DNA of 64,000 nucleotides from Devosia sp. Root635 (GTDB taxonomy: Bacteria; Pseudomonadota; Alphaproteobacteria; Rhizobiales; Devosiaceae), in contig NZ_LMGZ01000022.1 of NCBI RefSeq assembly GCF_001427605.1, positions 208,567 through 272,566 of the forward strand, in the 5' to 3' direction. Each line of letters opens with the position of its first letter. Position 1 is the stretch's first letter. The position numbers and the translations under genes were made by a program. The notes beneath the pieces were generated by a model. It saw only the letters and a program-made list of their open reading frames with translations, did no database searches and was not told the DNA's origin. This document shows, in pieces, positions 39,052 to 47,123 of the stretch.

Positions 39052-40251
39052 TTATCCGACCGCCGGAACCGAGGCTGTCTCCGCCTCGATTGCATCAAAA
39101 GCGGCGGCGAGCTTGCTCATGGCTTCCTCGATATCGGCTTCGGTGACAATCAGCGGCGGGATCAGCCGCAGCACGTTGTCGCCGGCGCCGATGGCCAGCA
39201 GGCGCTGATCGTCGCGCAGCCGCGCCACGAAGTCGCGCACCGGCGGGGTAATCTTGATGCCGGCCAGCAGGCCCTTGCCGCGCAGTTCGAGTACATAGTC
39301 CGGGTACTTCTGCGCCAGTTGCTGCAAGTGCCAGGCAAGCTTCTGGCCCATCTGGTTGACATGGTCGATGAAGCCGGGCGCAAGAATCCGGTCGAGCACC
39401 GCATTGCCGACCGCCGTTGCCAGCGGATTGCCGCCATAGGTCGAGCCATGCGTACCGGGCACCATGGAGGCCGCGACATCGCCCCGCGCCAGGCAGGCGC
39501 CGAGCGGGAAGCCGCCGCCGATGGCCTTGGCCACCGCGACGATATCGGGCGTAATGCCGGTCCATTCGAAGGCGAAAAAGCGCCCGGTCCGGCCATAGCC
39601 GCATTGCACTTCGTCGAGCACCAGCAACATGCCATGCTCGTCGCACAGCGCGCGCAGGCCCTGCATGAATTCGGGCGTCATGGCGGTCACGCCGCCCTCG
39701 CCCTGCACCGTCTCTATGAGAATGGCGCAGGTCTGCGGCGTGATCAGCGCCTTGACCGCGTCGAGATCGCCCGGCCTGGTATGCTTGAAACCGGCCATCG
39801 GCGGCCCGAAGCCTTCGATATAGCTCGGATTGCCGCCCGCCGCGATGGTGCCCATGGTGCGGCCATGGAAGGAGCCAGTAAAGGCGATGATCTCGTAGCG
39901 GTCCACCTCGCCTTTGGCCCAGAAATAGTGCCGCGCCGTCTTGATGGCGCATTCGAGCGCCTCGGCGCCTGAATTGGTGAAGAACACCGAATCCGCGAAA
40001 GTGGCGTCCACCAGCCGCTGGCCGAGCTTTTCCTGCTCGGGAATGGTGAAGACGTTGGACGTGTGCCACACCTTGTCGGCGGCCGCCTTCAGCGCCGATA
40101 CGATATGAGGGTCGCCATGGCCCAGCGCGTTGACCGCGATGCCGGAGTGGAAATCGAGGTAGTCTCGGCCCTGCTGGTCATACAGGCGCATGCCCTCGCC
40201 CCGCTCGAAAGCGAGATCGGACCGGGCATAGGTGCCGTAGAGCGCAGACAT
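39052..40251 (-). CDS. argD: Acetylornithine/succinylornithine aminotransferase
   Basis: 399-aa PLP-dependent class III aminotransferase of arginine biosynthesis. Motifs: YLDFHSGIAVNALGHGDP, FFTNSGAEALECAIKTARH, FTGSFHGRTMG, LVLDEVQCGYGRTG and AIGGGFPLGACLA, with the Lys preceding that stretch as the PLP Schiff-base residue (AKAIGGG). Start 40251 begins MSALYGTYARSDL, right at the normal family start; the frame to 40911 is antisense to gcrA. It precedes argF on the same strand, so the two arginine genes form one unit. Confidence 0.95.
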   Translation of the reverse strand: MSALYGTYARSDLAFERGEGMRLYDQQGRDYLDFHSGIAVNALGHGDPHIVSALKAAADKVWHTSNVFTIPEQEKLGQRLVDATFADSVFFTNSGAEALECAIKTARHYFWAKGEVDRYEIIAFTGSFHGRTMGTIAAGGNPSYIEGFGPPMAGFKHTRPGDLDAVKALITPQTCAILIETVQGEGGVTAMTPEFMQGLRALCDEHGMLLVLDEVQCGYGRTGRFFAFEWTGITPDIVAVAKAIGGGFPLGACLARGDVAASMVPGTHGSTYGGNPLATAVGNAVLDRILAPGFIDHVNQMGQKLAWHLQQLAQKYPDYVLELRGKGLLAGIKITPPVRDFVARLRDDQRLLAIGAGDNVLRLIPPLIVTEADIEEAMSKLAAAFDAIEAETASVPAVG

Positions 40252-40621
40252 GGACGTTTCCTCGTGTTGGCAGGGTTGAAAGCAGGCAAGTGGCGCAACG
40301 TGACAATAGCGCCACAAAAACCAAAAACGCGCTCGTTGCGCAGCGCGTTTCGGCGTCAGAGTTAGGCCAATTTCGCCAGATAAGTCAATGATTATGCCCC
40401 AAGTGCCTGATTTGACTCGCGAGTTTGTTAGGACAATTTTAACCAGTGAATTTACGGGGAAAGTCGAGCCCGACTCTTGATCCCGATTCCGCCGATGTCG
40501 TAAACTCTCCTCCATTGGGAACACGATATCTCGTGTGGCGGACCCACCTGACATACGACGCCTAGCGTTTGATGGCTGCCATTTATCTTTTGGCGGCGCA
40601 ATGAAGGATTCTGTTTTGACG
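40252..40621. promoter_or_regulatory. argD-gcrA intergenic region with GANTC sites
   Basis: No gene in about 350 bp. It holds the divergent promoters of argD and gcrA. GANTC methylation sites lie at 40414, 40472, 40485 and 40607. A CtrA-like half site (TTTTAACC) is near 40437. This pattern suits CcrM-dependent control of gcrA. AT-rich stretches are at 40380-40450. Confidence 0.5.
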
Positions 40622-41185
40622 ATGGTTTCAGGAGCACAACCGGCGGGCTGGACTGACGAGCGCGTCGAGACTTTGAAAAAGCTCTGGATGGAAGGCCTGT
40701 CGGCCAGCCAGATTGCAGGCGAACTCGGCGAAGGGGTGACCCGCAATGCCGTGATCGGCAAGGTACACCGCCTCAAGCTCTCGGCCCGCGCCAAGCCGAC
40801 CAATTCGACCCCGCGCGCCCGTCCGGCCTCGCGCCCGGCGCCGCGCCGCGTGGCCAGCCCGTCCTCCGGTCTTTCCGGCATGGGTGGCGCGGCCAAGATG
40901 CGTTCATCCATGCCGCGCCCGCAATCGGTGGGTGCGACGGCCCTGGCGCATGACCCGCAGGTTGAAGCCGACCTTTATGTAGCGCCTGCGGTGGCCGAGC
41001 TCTTCATTCCCGAAGACAAGCGCCTCAACCTGCTGCAGCTCAACGAGCATACCTGCAAGTGGCCGATCGGCGATCCGCTGACCAAGGACTTCTACTTCTG
41101 CGGCCAGCATAGCCTGGAAACCGGCCCCTATTGCGAGTTCCACTCGCGCCGGGCCTACCACCAGGTCGACAAGAAGCGGCGGTAA
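40622..41185 (+). CDS. gcrA: GcrA cell-cycle regulator
   Basis: 187-aa alphaproteobacterial transcription regulator that binds methylated GANTC sites and the sigma-70 holoenzyme. N-terminal DNA-binding domain: WTDERVETLKKLWMEGLSAS followed by GVTRNAVIGKVHRLKLS; then a Pro/Arg-rich linker and a C-terminal RNA-polymerase-binding domain with CKWPIGDP, FYFCGQ and GPYCEFHSRRAY. I use the ATG at 40622; ATG at 40601 would add 7 residues and has GGCGG upstream. A rho-independent terminator follows directly. Confidence 0.95.
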   Translation: MVSGAQPAGWTDERVETLKKLWMEGLSASQIAGELGEGVTRNAVIGKVHRLKLSARAKPTNSTPRARPASRPAPRRVASPSSGLSGMGGAAKMRSSMPRPQSVGATALAHDPQVEADLYVAPAVAELFIPEDKRLNLLQLNEHTCKWPIGDPLTKDFYFCGQHSLETGPYCEFHSRRAYHQVDKKRR

Positions 41186-41205
41186 CCGCGGCATTCAGGA
41201 ATAAC

Positions 41206-41233
41206 AAGGGCGCCAACGAGGCGCCCTTTTGTT
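41206..41233 (+). terminator. Rho-independent terminator of gcrA
   Basis: Nine-base-pair stem AAGGGCGCC/GGCGCCCTT with an AACGA loop, then TTGTTT, 20 bp past the gcrA stop. Confidence 0.9.
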
Positions 41234-41254
41234 TAGGCACCATGCCTTGCCAGG

Positions 41255-41500
41255 AGTGGAGCCACCCCTCGCCCCTCGTGGGAGAGGGGGCAATTTCCTC
41301 GTCCAGAGGAAATTGCGGGTGAGGGGGCTGCGCTCGCCTATGCTTCAATGCGAGTGGATAACTCGGCGCTCCCTCATCCGCCCTTCGGGCACCTTCTCCC
41401 ACAAGGGGAGAAGGTGGATCGCGACTACGGCGCTATTGCGCTCCGACCACTGCTTGGATTCCTCCCCCTATCAGGGGGAGGTCAGGTGGAGGTATCCCCA
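41255..41500. repeat. Cluster of three intergenic palindromes
   Basis: Three units fill the gcrA-phoR gap: a CCCCTCGTGGGAGAGGGG unit with an inner CAATTTCCTC/GAGGAAATTG hairpin (41270-41325); the widespread rhizobial-type unit CCCTCATCCGCCCTTCGGG with CACCTTCTCCC/GGGGAGAAGG (41371-41415); and CCTCCCCCTATCAGGGGGAGG (41461-41481). No gene lies here. Confidence 0.7.
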
Positions 41501-41510
41501 CTAAAACCCG

Positions 41511-42794
41511 TCAGGGCAAAAACACATCCACCCGCATGCCCTCGCCCGGCTTGCTCCTGATAGTCATCTGCCCGCGATGGCGGTTGACGATGTGCTTGAC
41601 GATGGCCAGCCCCAGGCCCGTGCCCTTCTTCCGGCGGCTCGCATCGGCGTCGATGCGGTAGAACCGCTCCGTCAGCCGCGGCACATGTTCGGGCTCGACC
41701 CCCGGCCCATGGTCGATCACCGTTACCTGATGCTGAAACCCGGCGCGCTCGGCCGGCGCCAGGCTCACCTCGACGAACTTGCCGCCGGCACCGTACTTGA
41801 TGGCATTGTCGAGCAGGTTCTCGAACACTTCATAGAGCTGGCCGCGATCGCCCATCGTCATGCTCGGCCCCTCGAACAGTGTCAGGCGGATTTCCACATC
41901 GGCCGTCTTGGCCTGCATCATCAGCCCTTCGCGCACTTCGCGCAGCAGTGCCGCCAGGTCGATGCTGCCGGTGGGACGCACATGCTGATGCATCTCGATG
42001 CGCGACAGGCTCAGCAGGTCATCGATGAGCTTGCTCATGCGCTCGGCCTGGCCGCGCATGATGCCGAGGAATTTTTCGCGCGCCGCCGCATCCTTGGCCG
42101 CCGAGCCCAGCAGGGTATCGATGAAGCCGAGCAGCGAGGCCAGCGGCGTGCGCAGTTCGTGGCTGGCATTGGCGATGAAATCGCTGCGCAACGCATCGAC
42201 CCGCTTGAGTTCGGTCAGGCTCTGGAAGGTCACCACCAGTTGCCGCTCATCATCGACCAGCCAGTCTCGGCCCTGCCGGCGCAAGGGCGACACCACCACC
42301 TTGTCCCAGGTCTCCGAAGGCACGGTTTCATGCAGCTCGATACTGCGGGTCGTGCCGGTGCGCATGGCCAGGTCGATGGCCTGCACCAGTTCGGGATTGC
42401 GCAGCGAGAAGGTGATCGGATTGCCATTGCTCACGGCGGGAAACTGCCGCTGCGCTGCAGCATTGGCGTGTACCGCCACGCTGCGCCTGTCCAGCACGAG
42501 GCAGGGATCGGCCAGCGCATCGGCGAAGGCGAAAACCGCATCCTCACCGGCGACCACGGCCACCCGCGGCGATTCCACCGTCTGCGTCAAGGTGATCGTG
42601 CTGCTCGGCAACACGGCAATTCCGGCCACAATGACGAGGAAACTGACAAGGGCCGCAAGCAAGCCGATTTCACCAAACAGCACCAGCACCACGAAAACGC
42701 CGAAGATGCCGGCCAGCAGGCTGGCCTGCGCGGCCATGCGCGCCAGCACCATGGTCAGGCGGGAAACAGGCTGGCCAGAATGCGGTTCGTCCAT
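41511..42794 (-). CDS. PhoR-like membrane sensor histidine kinase
   Basis: 427-aa kinase. Two membrane helices (about residues 20-65), a PAS-like domain (about 90-190), dimerisation/phosphoacceptor SHELRTPLASLLGFIDTLLG (His in SHELRTP, about residue 213) and an ATPase domain with N box LLDNAIKYG, G1 DHGPGV and G2 KGTGLGLAIVKHI. Its overall layout matches PhoR phosphate-limitation kinases. No phoB or pst genes lie beside it in the window, but the next gene is PPK2, which fits phosphate metabolism. The repeat cluster lies downstream. Confidence 0.88.
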   Translation of the reverse strand: MDEPHSGQPVSRLTMVLARMAAQASLLAGIFGVFVVLVLFGEIGLLAALVSFLVIVAGIAVLPSSTITLTQTVESPRVAVVAGEDAVFAFADALADPCLVLDRRSVAVHANAAAQRQFPAVSNGNPITFSLRNPELVQAIDLAMRTGTTRSIELHETVPSETWDKVVVSPLRRQGRDWLVDDERQLVVTFQSLTELKRVDALRSDFIANASHELRTPLASLLGFIDTLLGSAAKDAAAREKFLGIMRGQAERMSKLIDDLLSLSRIEMHQHVRPTGSIDLAALLREVREGLMMQAKTADVEIRLTLFEGPSMTMGDRGQLYEVFENLLDNAIKYGAGGKFVEVSLAPAERAGFQHQVTVIDHGPGVEPEHVPRLTERFYRIDADASRRKKGTGLGLAIVKHIVNRHRGQMTIRSKPGEGMRVDVFLP

Positions 42795-42884
42795 GTTTTG
42801 TTTCCGGGAATCAACCAGTTGCGACGCCCCTTGCGCGCGGGGGCGCCTTCATAGCACGGTGAAGATGACAACGGAGAGACACCA

Positions 42885-43745
42885 GTGACCAACCCTCTCG
42901 ACGGCTTCGACCTCGAAAATCCCGAACTGCCCAAAGCAATAAAGAAGCATGCCATGCGTTCGGGCGGCTATCCTTACGAGGATAAGCTGGATGACGACAG
43001 CTATGAAGAGCAGATGTATGCGCTGCAGAAGCAATTGGTGCTGCTGCAGGCCCATCTGGCGAAAAGCGGCGAGCGTGTCATGATCGTTTTCGAAGGCCGC
43101 GACGCCGCCGGCAAGGGCGGCACCATCAAGCGCTATCTCGAAAATCTCAATCCTCGCTACAACATCATCGCCGCCCTGCCCAAGCCCAACAGCCGGGAAA
43201 GCACGCAATGGTACTTCCAGCGCTATGTCGACTGGTTTCCCGCTGGGGGCGAAACCGTGCTGTTCGACCGCTCCTGGTATAACCGGGCCGGTGTCGAGCC
43301 GGTCATGGGCTTCTGCACGCCCGAGCAGACCGAACATTTCCTGGAAGAAGCGCCGGAATTTGAAAAACGCATCACCAATGACGGTATTCACCTGTTCAAG
43401 TTCTGGCTTTCCATCGGGCAGGAAATGCAGCTCAAACGGTTCCATGACCGCCGGCACGACCCATTGAAGGTCTGGAAGCTCTCGCCGGTCGATCTCGAGG
43501 CCCTTGGCAAATGGGACGCCTATACGGCGGCACGAGACGAAATGCTGCGCCGCACCGATTCTCCGCATGCGCGCTGGACCGTCATCCGCTCCAACGACAA
43601 GAATCGGGCACGCCTCAACGTCATTCGTCGGGTGCTTGACCGCATGGATTTCGAGGGCAAGGACACCAAGGCAATAGGCGAGCTCGATCTCAAGATCGTT
43701 TATGGCGCGCAACAGTTCCTGATGCTGGCAAAGGGTGAGCATTAG
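42885..43745 (+). CDS. ppk2: Polyphosphate kinase 2
   Basis: 286-aa kinase that phosphorylates nucleoside diphosphates with polyphosphate or makes polyphosphate from them. P-loop-like FEGRDAAGKGGTIKRYLEN (about residues 69-88), LPKPNSRESTQWYFQRY, the lid DRSWYNRAGVEPVMGFC and LSIGQEMQLKRFHDRRHDPLK are all conserved. Start is GTG at 42885 with GGAGAG upstream. It is divergent from the PhoR-like kinase, and its stop overlaps the stop of rpiR by two bases in convergent orientation. Confidence 0.95.
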   Translation: MTNPLDGFDLENPELPKAIKKHAMRSGGYPYEDKLDDDSYEEQMYALQKQLVLLQAHLAKSGERVMIVFEGRDAAGKGGTIKRYLENLNPRYNIIAALPKPNSRESTQWYFQRYVDWFPAGGETVLFDRSWYNRAGVEPVMGFCTPEQTEHFLEEAPEFEKRITNDGIHLFKFWLSIGQEMQLKRFHDRRHDPLKVWKLSPVDLEALGKWDAYTAARDEMLRRTDSPHARWTVIRSNDKNRARLNVIRRVLDRMDFEGKDTKAIGELDLKIVYGAQQFLMLAKGEH

Positions 43746-44578
43746 CCCTTTTCGATCGACCCCATGCGCTTGCTGGCCGTCGGCCAGCTCAGTTCCGTCG
43801 TGCGGGCGATGACAGCTTCGACCAGCGTGAACAGCGAGCCGTTGGCGTCCCAGGTTCGTCCTATCTCGGTGCGGCAGGGCAGCACAAAGCGGGCAAAGCG
43901 GCTGACTGGGCTCATCCACTCGTCGGTGATGAGCACGATCTGCGCCCGCCGCGCCGCCAGGTCGGTGGCCACTTCGACAAGGCTCGGATCGTAGCGCCGC
44001 ACATCGAAGACAACGGCTAGGTCCCCGGGCCTGACGTCGATCAACTGGTCAGCCCGCGTCGCCGGCCGCCCATCAAGCCGCCGCACACCCGGCCGGACCA
44101 GCCGCAGATGCGCCTCCATATAGCCGGCCAGAAAGTCGGTGAACCGCCCGCCGGCCAGGTAGCAGGCGCCCCGGTTCTCGGCGAGCCGGGTGCAGACTGC
44201 CTCGAATTCGGAGGCCGGGATCAGCGCCGCCGATCCGCGCAGATTGTCCACGGCCTGGGTAACGAAACGGTCGAGAAAATGCTCGTCGGCCCTCGCCCGG
44301 CCGCCGCTTGCCGAGCTGCGCTGCAGGGGTGACTTGGACCGCTCCTCCAGTTCTTCGCGCAAGGCGCGTTGGAAGTCGGGATAGGACTTGTAGCCGAGCT
44401 GGGAGACGAAGCGCAGCACGGTGGCCGAGCTGGCCCCCGCCTGCTGTGCGAATTCGGCGACCGGGGCCAGCCCCAGCGTCGGATACGAGCCCAGCAGACC
44501 ACGTGCGGCGCGTTTCTCGGCTGACGTCAGCCGGTGAATCGCATCATGGATACGCCCGGCGACCGACTTTCCTTCCAT
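43742..44578 (-). CDS. RpiR-family regulator
   Basis: 278-aa regulator with an N-terminal RpiR helix-turn-helix (LTSAEKRAARGLLGSYPTLG, then AQQAGASSATVLRFVSQLGY) and a C-terminal SIS sugar-isomerase-like effector domain (CYLAGGRFTDFLAGYM, VLITDEWMSPVSRFA). It is divergent from the amidohydrolase gene and very likely controls the amine pathway at 44.6-52.3 kb. The usual ligand of the family is a phospho-sugar, but amine- or amide-responsive members could exist. It ends facing PPK2. Confidence 0.92.
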   Translation of the reverse strand: MEGKSVAGRIHDAIHRLTSAEKRAARGLLGSYPTLGLAPVAEFAQQAGASSATVLRFVSQLGYKSYPDFQRALREELEERSKSPLQRSSASGGRARADEHFLDRFVTQAVDNLRGSAALIPASEFEAVCTRLAENRGACYLAGGRFTDFLAGYMEAHLRLVRPGVRRLDGRPATRADQLIDVRPGDLAVVFDVRRYDPSLVEVATDLAARRAQIVLITDEWMSPVSRFARFVLPCRTEIGRTWDANGSLFTLVEAVIARTTELSWPTASKRMGSIEKG

Positions 44579-44617
44579 GTGCCCCTCTGAATTTATGATT
44601 TCAGCATTGACAGTTTT

Positions 44618-44639
44618 TATCAGTATGAAACTACTGATA
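44618..44639. promoter_or_regulatory. Perfect dyad, candidate RpiR operator
   Basis: TATCAGTA-TGAAAC-TACTGATA: 8-bp perfect arms with a 6-bp spacer. A TTGACA -35 hexamer lies at 44607-44612, next to the dyad. It is the only palindrome between rpiR and the divergent hydrolase gene. Confidence 0.65.
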
Positions 44640-44669
44640 CAGAAGTTAACCGATCCTGCCAGGGGTTCA

Positions 44670-45440
44670 GTGGACGTCAGCGGTCAAAAAGCGGTGCTGG
44701 TTTCCAATGCGCGGGGGCGCTCGCCCTTCGTCATCGTCTGCGATCACGCCAGCAACCGCATTCCCGCCAAATATGGTGATATGGGCCTCAGCACCAGAGA
44801 GAGGCTGAGCCACATCGCCTGGGATCCCGGCGCACTGGCGGTCAGTCACCGCCTCTCCGAACTGCTGGACGCGCCGCTGGTGCAGTCAACCGTCTCGCGC
44901 ATCGTTATCGACTGCAATCGCGATCTCGACGCGCCGGACCTGATCTGGACGCTGTCCGAAACCACCCGCATCACCGCCAATGAGAGTCTCGACGCGACCG
45001 AGCGGCGATATCGCATCGACCATTTTCACCGGCCCTACCATGCCGCGATCGAAACGCTGCTCGAGGCGCGGCGCCATGCAGGACAGGAAACGATCCTGGT
45101 CTGCCTGCATTCCTTCACGCCGGTCTTTCACAACATCGCCCGGCCCTGGCCGATCGGGCTGATCCACGGCGTGGACACCAGCTACACGCAGGCGCTGTTG
45201 GACGCGCTCGCCGCCGACGATCCGGGCCTCAACATCGGCTGGAACGAGCCCTATGCCGCGCTCAACGGCGTGACGCTGACGCTGGAAAAGCATGGCGACG
45301 GGCGCGGCCTCGACGCCACGATGATTGAAATCCGCAATGACGAAATCCTCGAACCCGCCGGCGTGACCCTGTGGTCGACCCGGCTGGCCCGTTGCCTCGA
45401 AACGGCGCGGCAGGTGCGCAAAGGGGCAATGGCAGTCTAG
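44670..45440 (+). CDS. N-formylglutamate amidohydrolase-family hydrolase
   Basis: 256-aa hydrolase of the family that includes HutG-type N-formylglutamate deformylase. Motifs: VIVCDHASNRIP, AWDPGALAVSHRL, SRIVIDCNRDLDAPD, VCLHSFTPVF, and EIRNDEI near the C-terminus. Start GTG at 44670 has AGGGG six bases upstream and begins VDVSGQ; upstream ATGs at 44595 and 44625 would add up to 25 residues and overlap the operator dyad. Beside a gamma-glutamyl ligase and permease, it may hydrolyse a gamma-glutamyl amide to release glutamate. No hut genes are nearby, so histidine degradation is unlikely. Confidence 0.85.
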   Translation: MDVSGQKAVLVSNARGRSPFVIVCDHASNRIPAKYGDMGLSTRERLSHIAWDPGALAVSHRLSELLDAPLVQSTVSRIVIDCNRDLDAPDLIWTLSETTRITANESLDATERRYRIDHFHRPYHAAIETLLEARRHAGQETILVCLHSFTPVFHNIARPWPIGLIHGVDTSYTQALLDALAADDPGLNIGWNEPYAALNGVTLTLEKHGDGRGLDATMIEIRNDEILEPAGVTLWSTRLARCLETARQVRKGAMAV

Positions 45441-45544
45441 GGCATTCCGCCATTCCTCGAATGTCGAAATGTCCGGTGTCGTCGTCCGGTGGTGTTTCCG
45501 AACCCGCCGGACTTAACCGTGGGCTTATTCAGGGGGACGTGACT

Positions 45545-47053
45545 ATGACTGATACCAGGAAAGTCGGCAGTGTCGCCTATGCGACGCGCGACAAGGACTA
45601 TTTCGCCAAACGAGGCCTCGAACGCTATGCCGGCATCTGGTCGCTGTGGGCGCTCGGCGTCGGCGCGGTGATCTCGGGCCATTTCTCGGGCTGGAATTTC
45701 GGCTTCATAACCGGCGGCTGGGGCGGCATGGTGGTCGCCGCCGCCATCATCGCGGTGATGTATCTGGGCCTCGTCTCATCCATCGCCGAAATGAGCCCGG
45801 CTTTGCCGCATACTGGCGCGGCCTATTCCTTCGCCCGCACCTCGATGGGCCCATGGGGCGGCTTCGTCACCGGCCTGTTCGAAAATGTCGAATACGTCCT
45901 CACCCCGGCGGTGATCGTCACCTTCATCTCGGGCTATTTCGGCTCGATCACCGGCATGGATACGGCGCTTTACCCGATCCTGTGGATCGTGTTCTTCGCC
46001 ATTTTCCTCGCGCTCAACATCTATGGCGTAGCGCTGAGCTACAAGGTGACGCTGATCGTCACGCTGATCTCGCTGGCAGGACTGGTGTTCTTCTGGGTCA
46101 GCGCCTTCCCCAATATCGATTTCGGCCGGTGGGCGCTCAATATCGGTGTCGGCCCGGATGGTGGCGCGGTCGAGTTGCCCGAGGGTAATGGTTCGTGGTT
46201 CCCCTTTGGCTGGCAGGGCGTGCTTGCCACCCTGCCCTTCGCCGTTTGGCTGTTCCTCGCCATCGAACAGGTGCCGCTGGCTGCCGAAGAATCGGTCGAT
46301 CCCAAGCGCGACATGCCCAAGGGCATCCTGCTCGGCTTCTGTACGCTCCTGCTCAGCGCGTTCATGATCGTGCTGCTCAACCCCTCGATTGCCGGCGTCG
46401 GCAGCTTTGCGCTCGGCTCCTCGCTCGAGCCCGCCCTTGACGGCATCCGCGCCATCTATGGCGACGCCGCCGCACCGCTGTTCGGCATCGTGGCTCTGGT
46501 CGGGCTCGTCGCCTCGTTCCACACCATCCTCTATGCCCAGGGCCGCCAGGTCTATTCGCTCAGCCGCGCCGGCTATTTCCCGTCGGCGCTCTCGATCACG
46601 CATCCAAAGTACAAGACGCCACATCTGGCGATGATCTCGGGCGCCTTGCTCGGCCTCGTGGTCATGCTGGTCATCTGGTTCGTCAATGGCGGTGGCGGCG
46701 CGGGCGAAACCCAACTCGGTGACGACATCATCGGCTCGGTGCTGCTCAATATGGCCGTGTTCGGCGCCATGCTGAGCTACATCATGCAGGCGCTGAGCTT
46801 CATCATCCTGCGGCGCAAGCTGCCCAATATCGAGCGGCCGTTCCGTTCTCCCGTGGGTATTCCGGGTGCCGTGCTCACCATCATCATCGCGGCCGTCACC
46901 CTGTTCTACCAGCTACAGGATCCCAACTTCTTCAAGGGCGTGATCTGGGTGGTGCTGTGGTGCGCGGTGGGTATCGCCTACTTCGCCCTGATCGGCCGCC
47001 ACAAGCTGATCATGTCGCCGGAAGAGGAGTTCGCACTCGGGCACAAGATCTAG
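45545..47053 (+). CDS. Ethanolamine-type APC permease
   Basis: 502-aa amino acid-polyamine-organocation transporter with about 12 membrane helices, resembling the ethanolamine permease group (GHFSGWNFGFITGGWGGMVV, EMSPALPHTGAAYSFARTSMGP, FENVEYVLTPAVIVTFISGY). Start ATG at 45545 follows GGGGGACG. It is the second gene of the plus-strand amine cluster, 104 bp after the hydrolase. Ethanolamine is a likely substrate, but other amino alcohols fit as well. A strong palindrome follows. Confidence 0.9.
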   Translation: MTDTRKVGSVAYATRDKDYFAKRGLERYAGIWSLWALGVGAVISGHFSGWNFGFITGGWGGMVVAAAIIAVMYLGLVSSIAEMSPALPHTGAAYSFARTSMGPWGGFVTGLFENVEYVLTPAVIVTFISGYFGSITGMDTALYPILWIVFFAIFLALNIYGVALSYKVTLIVTLISLAGLVFFWVSAFPNIDFGRWALNIGVGPDGGAVELPEGNGSWFPFGWQGVLATLPFAVWLFLAIEQVPLAAEESVDPKRDMPKGILLGFCTLLLSAFMIVLLNPSIAGVGSFALGSSLEPALDGIRAIYGDAAAPLFGIVALVGLVASFHTILYAQGRQVYSLSRAGYFPSALSITHPKYKTPHLAMISGALLGLVVMLVIWFVNGGGGAGETQLGDDIIGSVLLNMAVFGAMLSYIMQALSFIILRRKLPNIERPFRSPVGIPGAVLTIIIAAVTLFYQLQDPNFFKGVIWVVLWCAVGIAYFALIGRHKLIMSPEEEFALGHKI

Positions 47054-47067
47054 CGATCCAACCATGA

Positions 47068-47095
47068 GGTCACCCCGGCGCCGGCCGGGGTGACC
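47068..47095. repeat. Minimal family A palindrome between permease and ligase genes
   Basis: GGTCACCCCGG and its complement form 11-bp arms with a 6-nt loop, directly after the permease stop. It may protect the permease mRNA 3' end. Its right end is 29 bp from the ligase start. Confidence 0.75.
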
Positions 47096-47123
47096 GGTGG
47101 GTGACAATATCGAGGAGCCACAC

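Noticed and set aside
41255-41500. CRISPR-like repeat cluster
   Set aside because: The units are palindromes of different sequence without equal spacers or cas genes.
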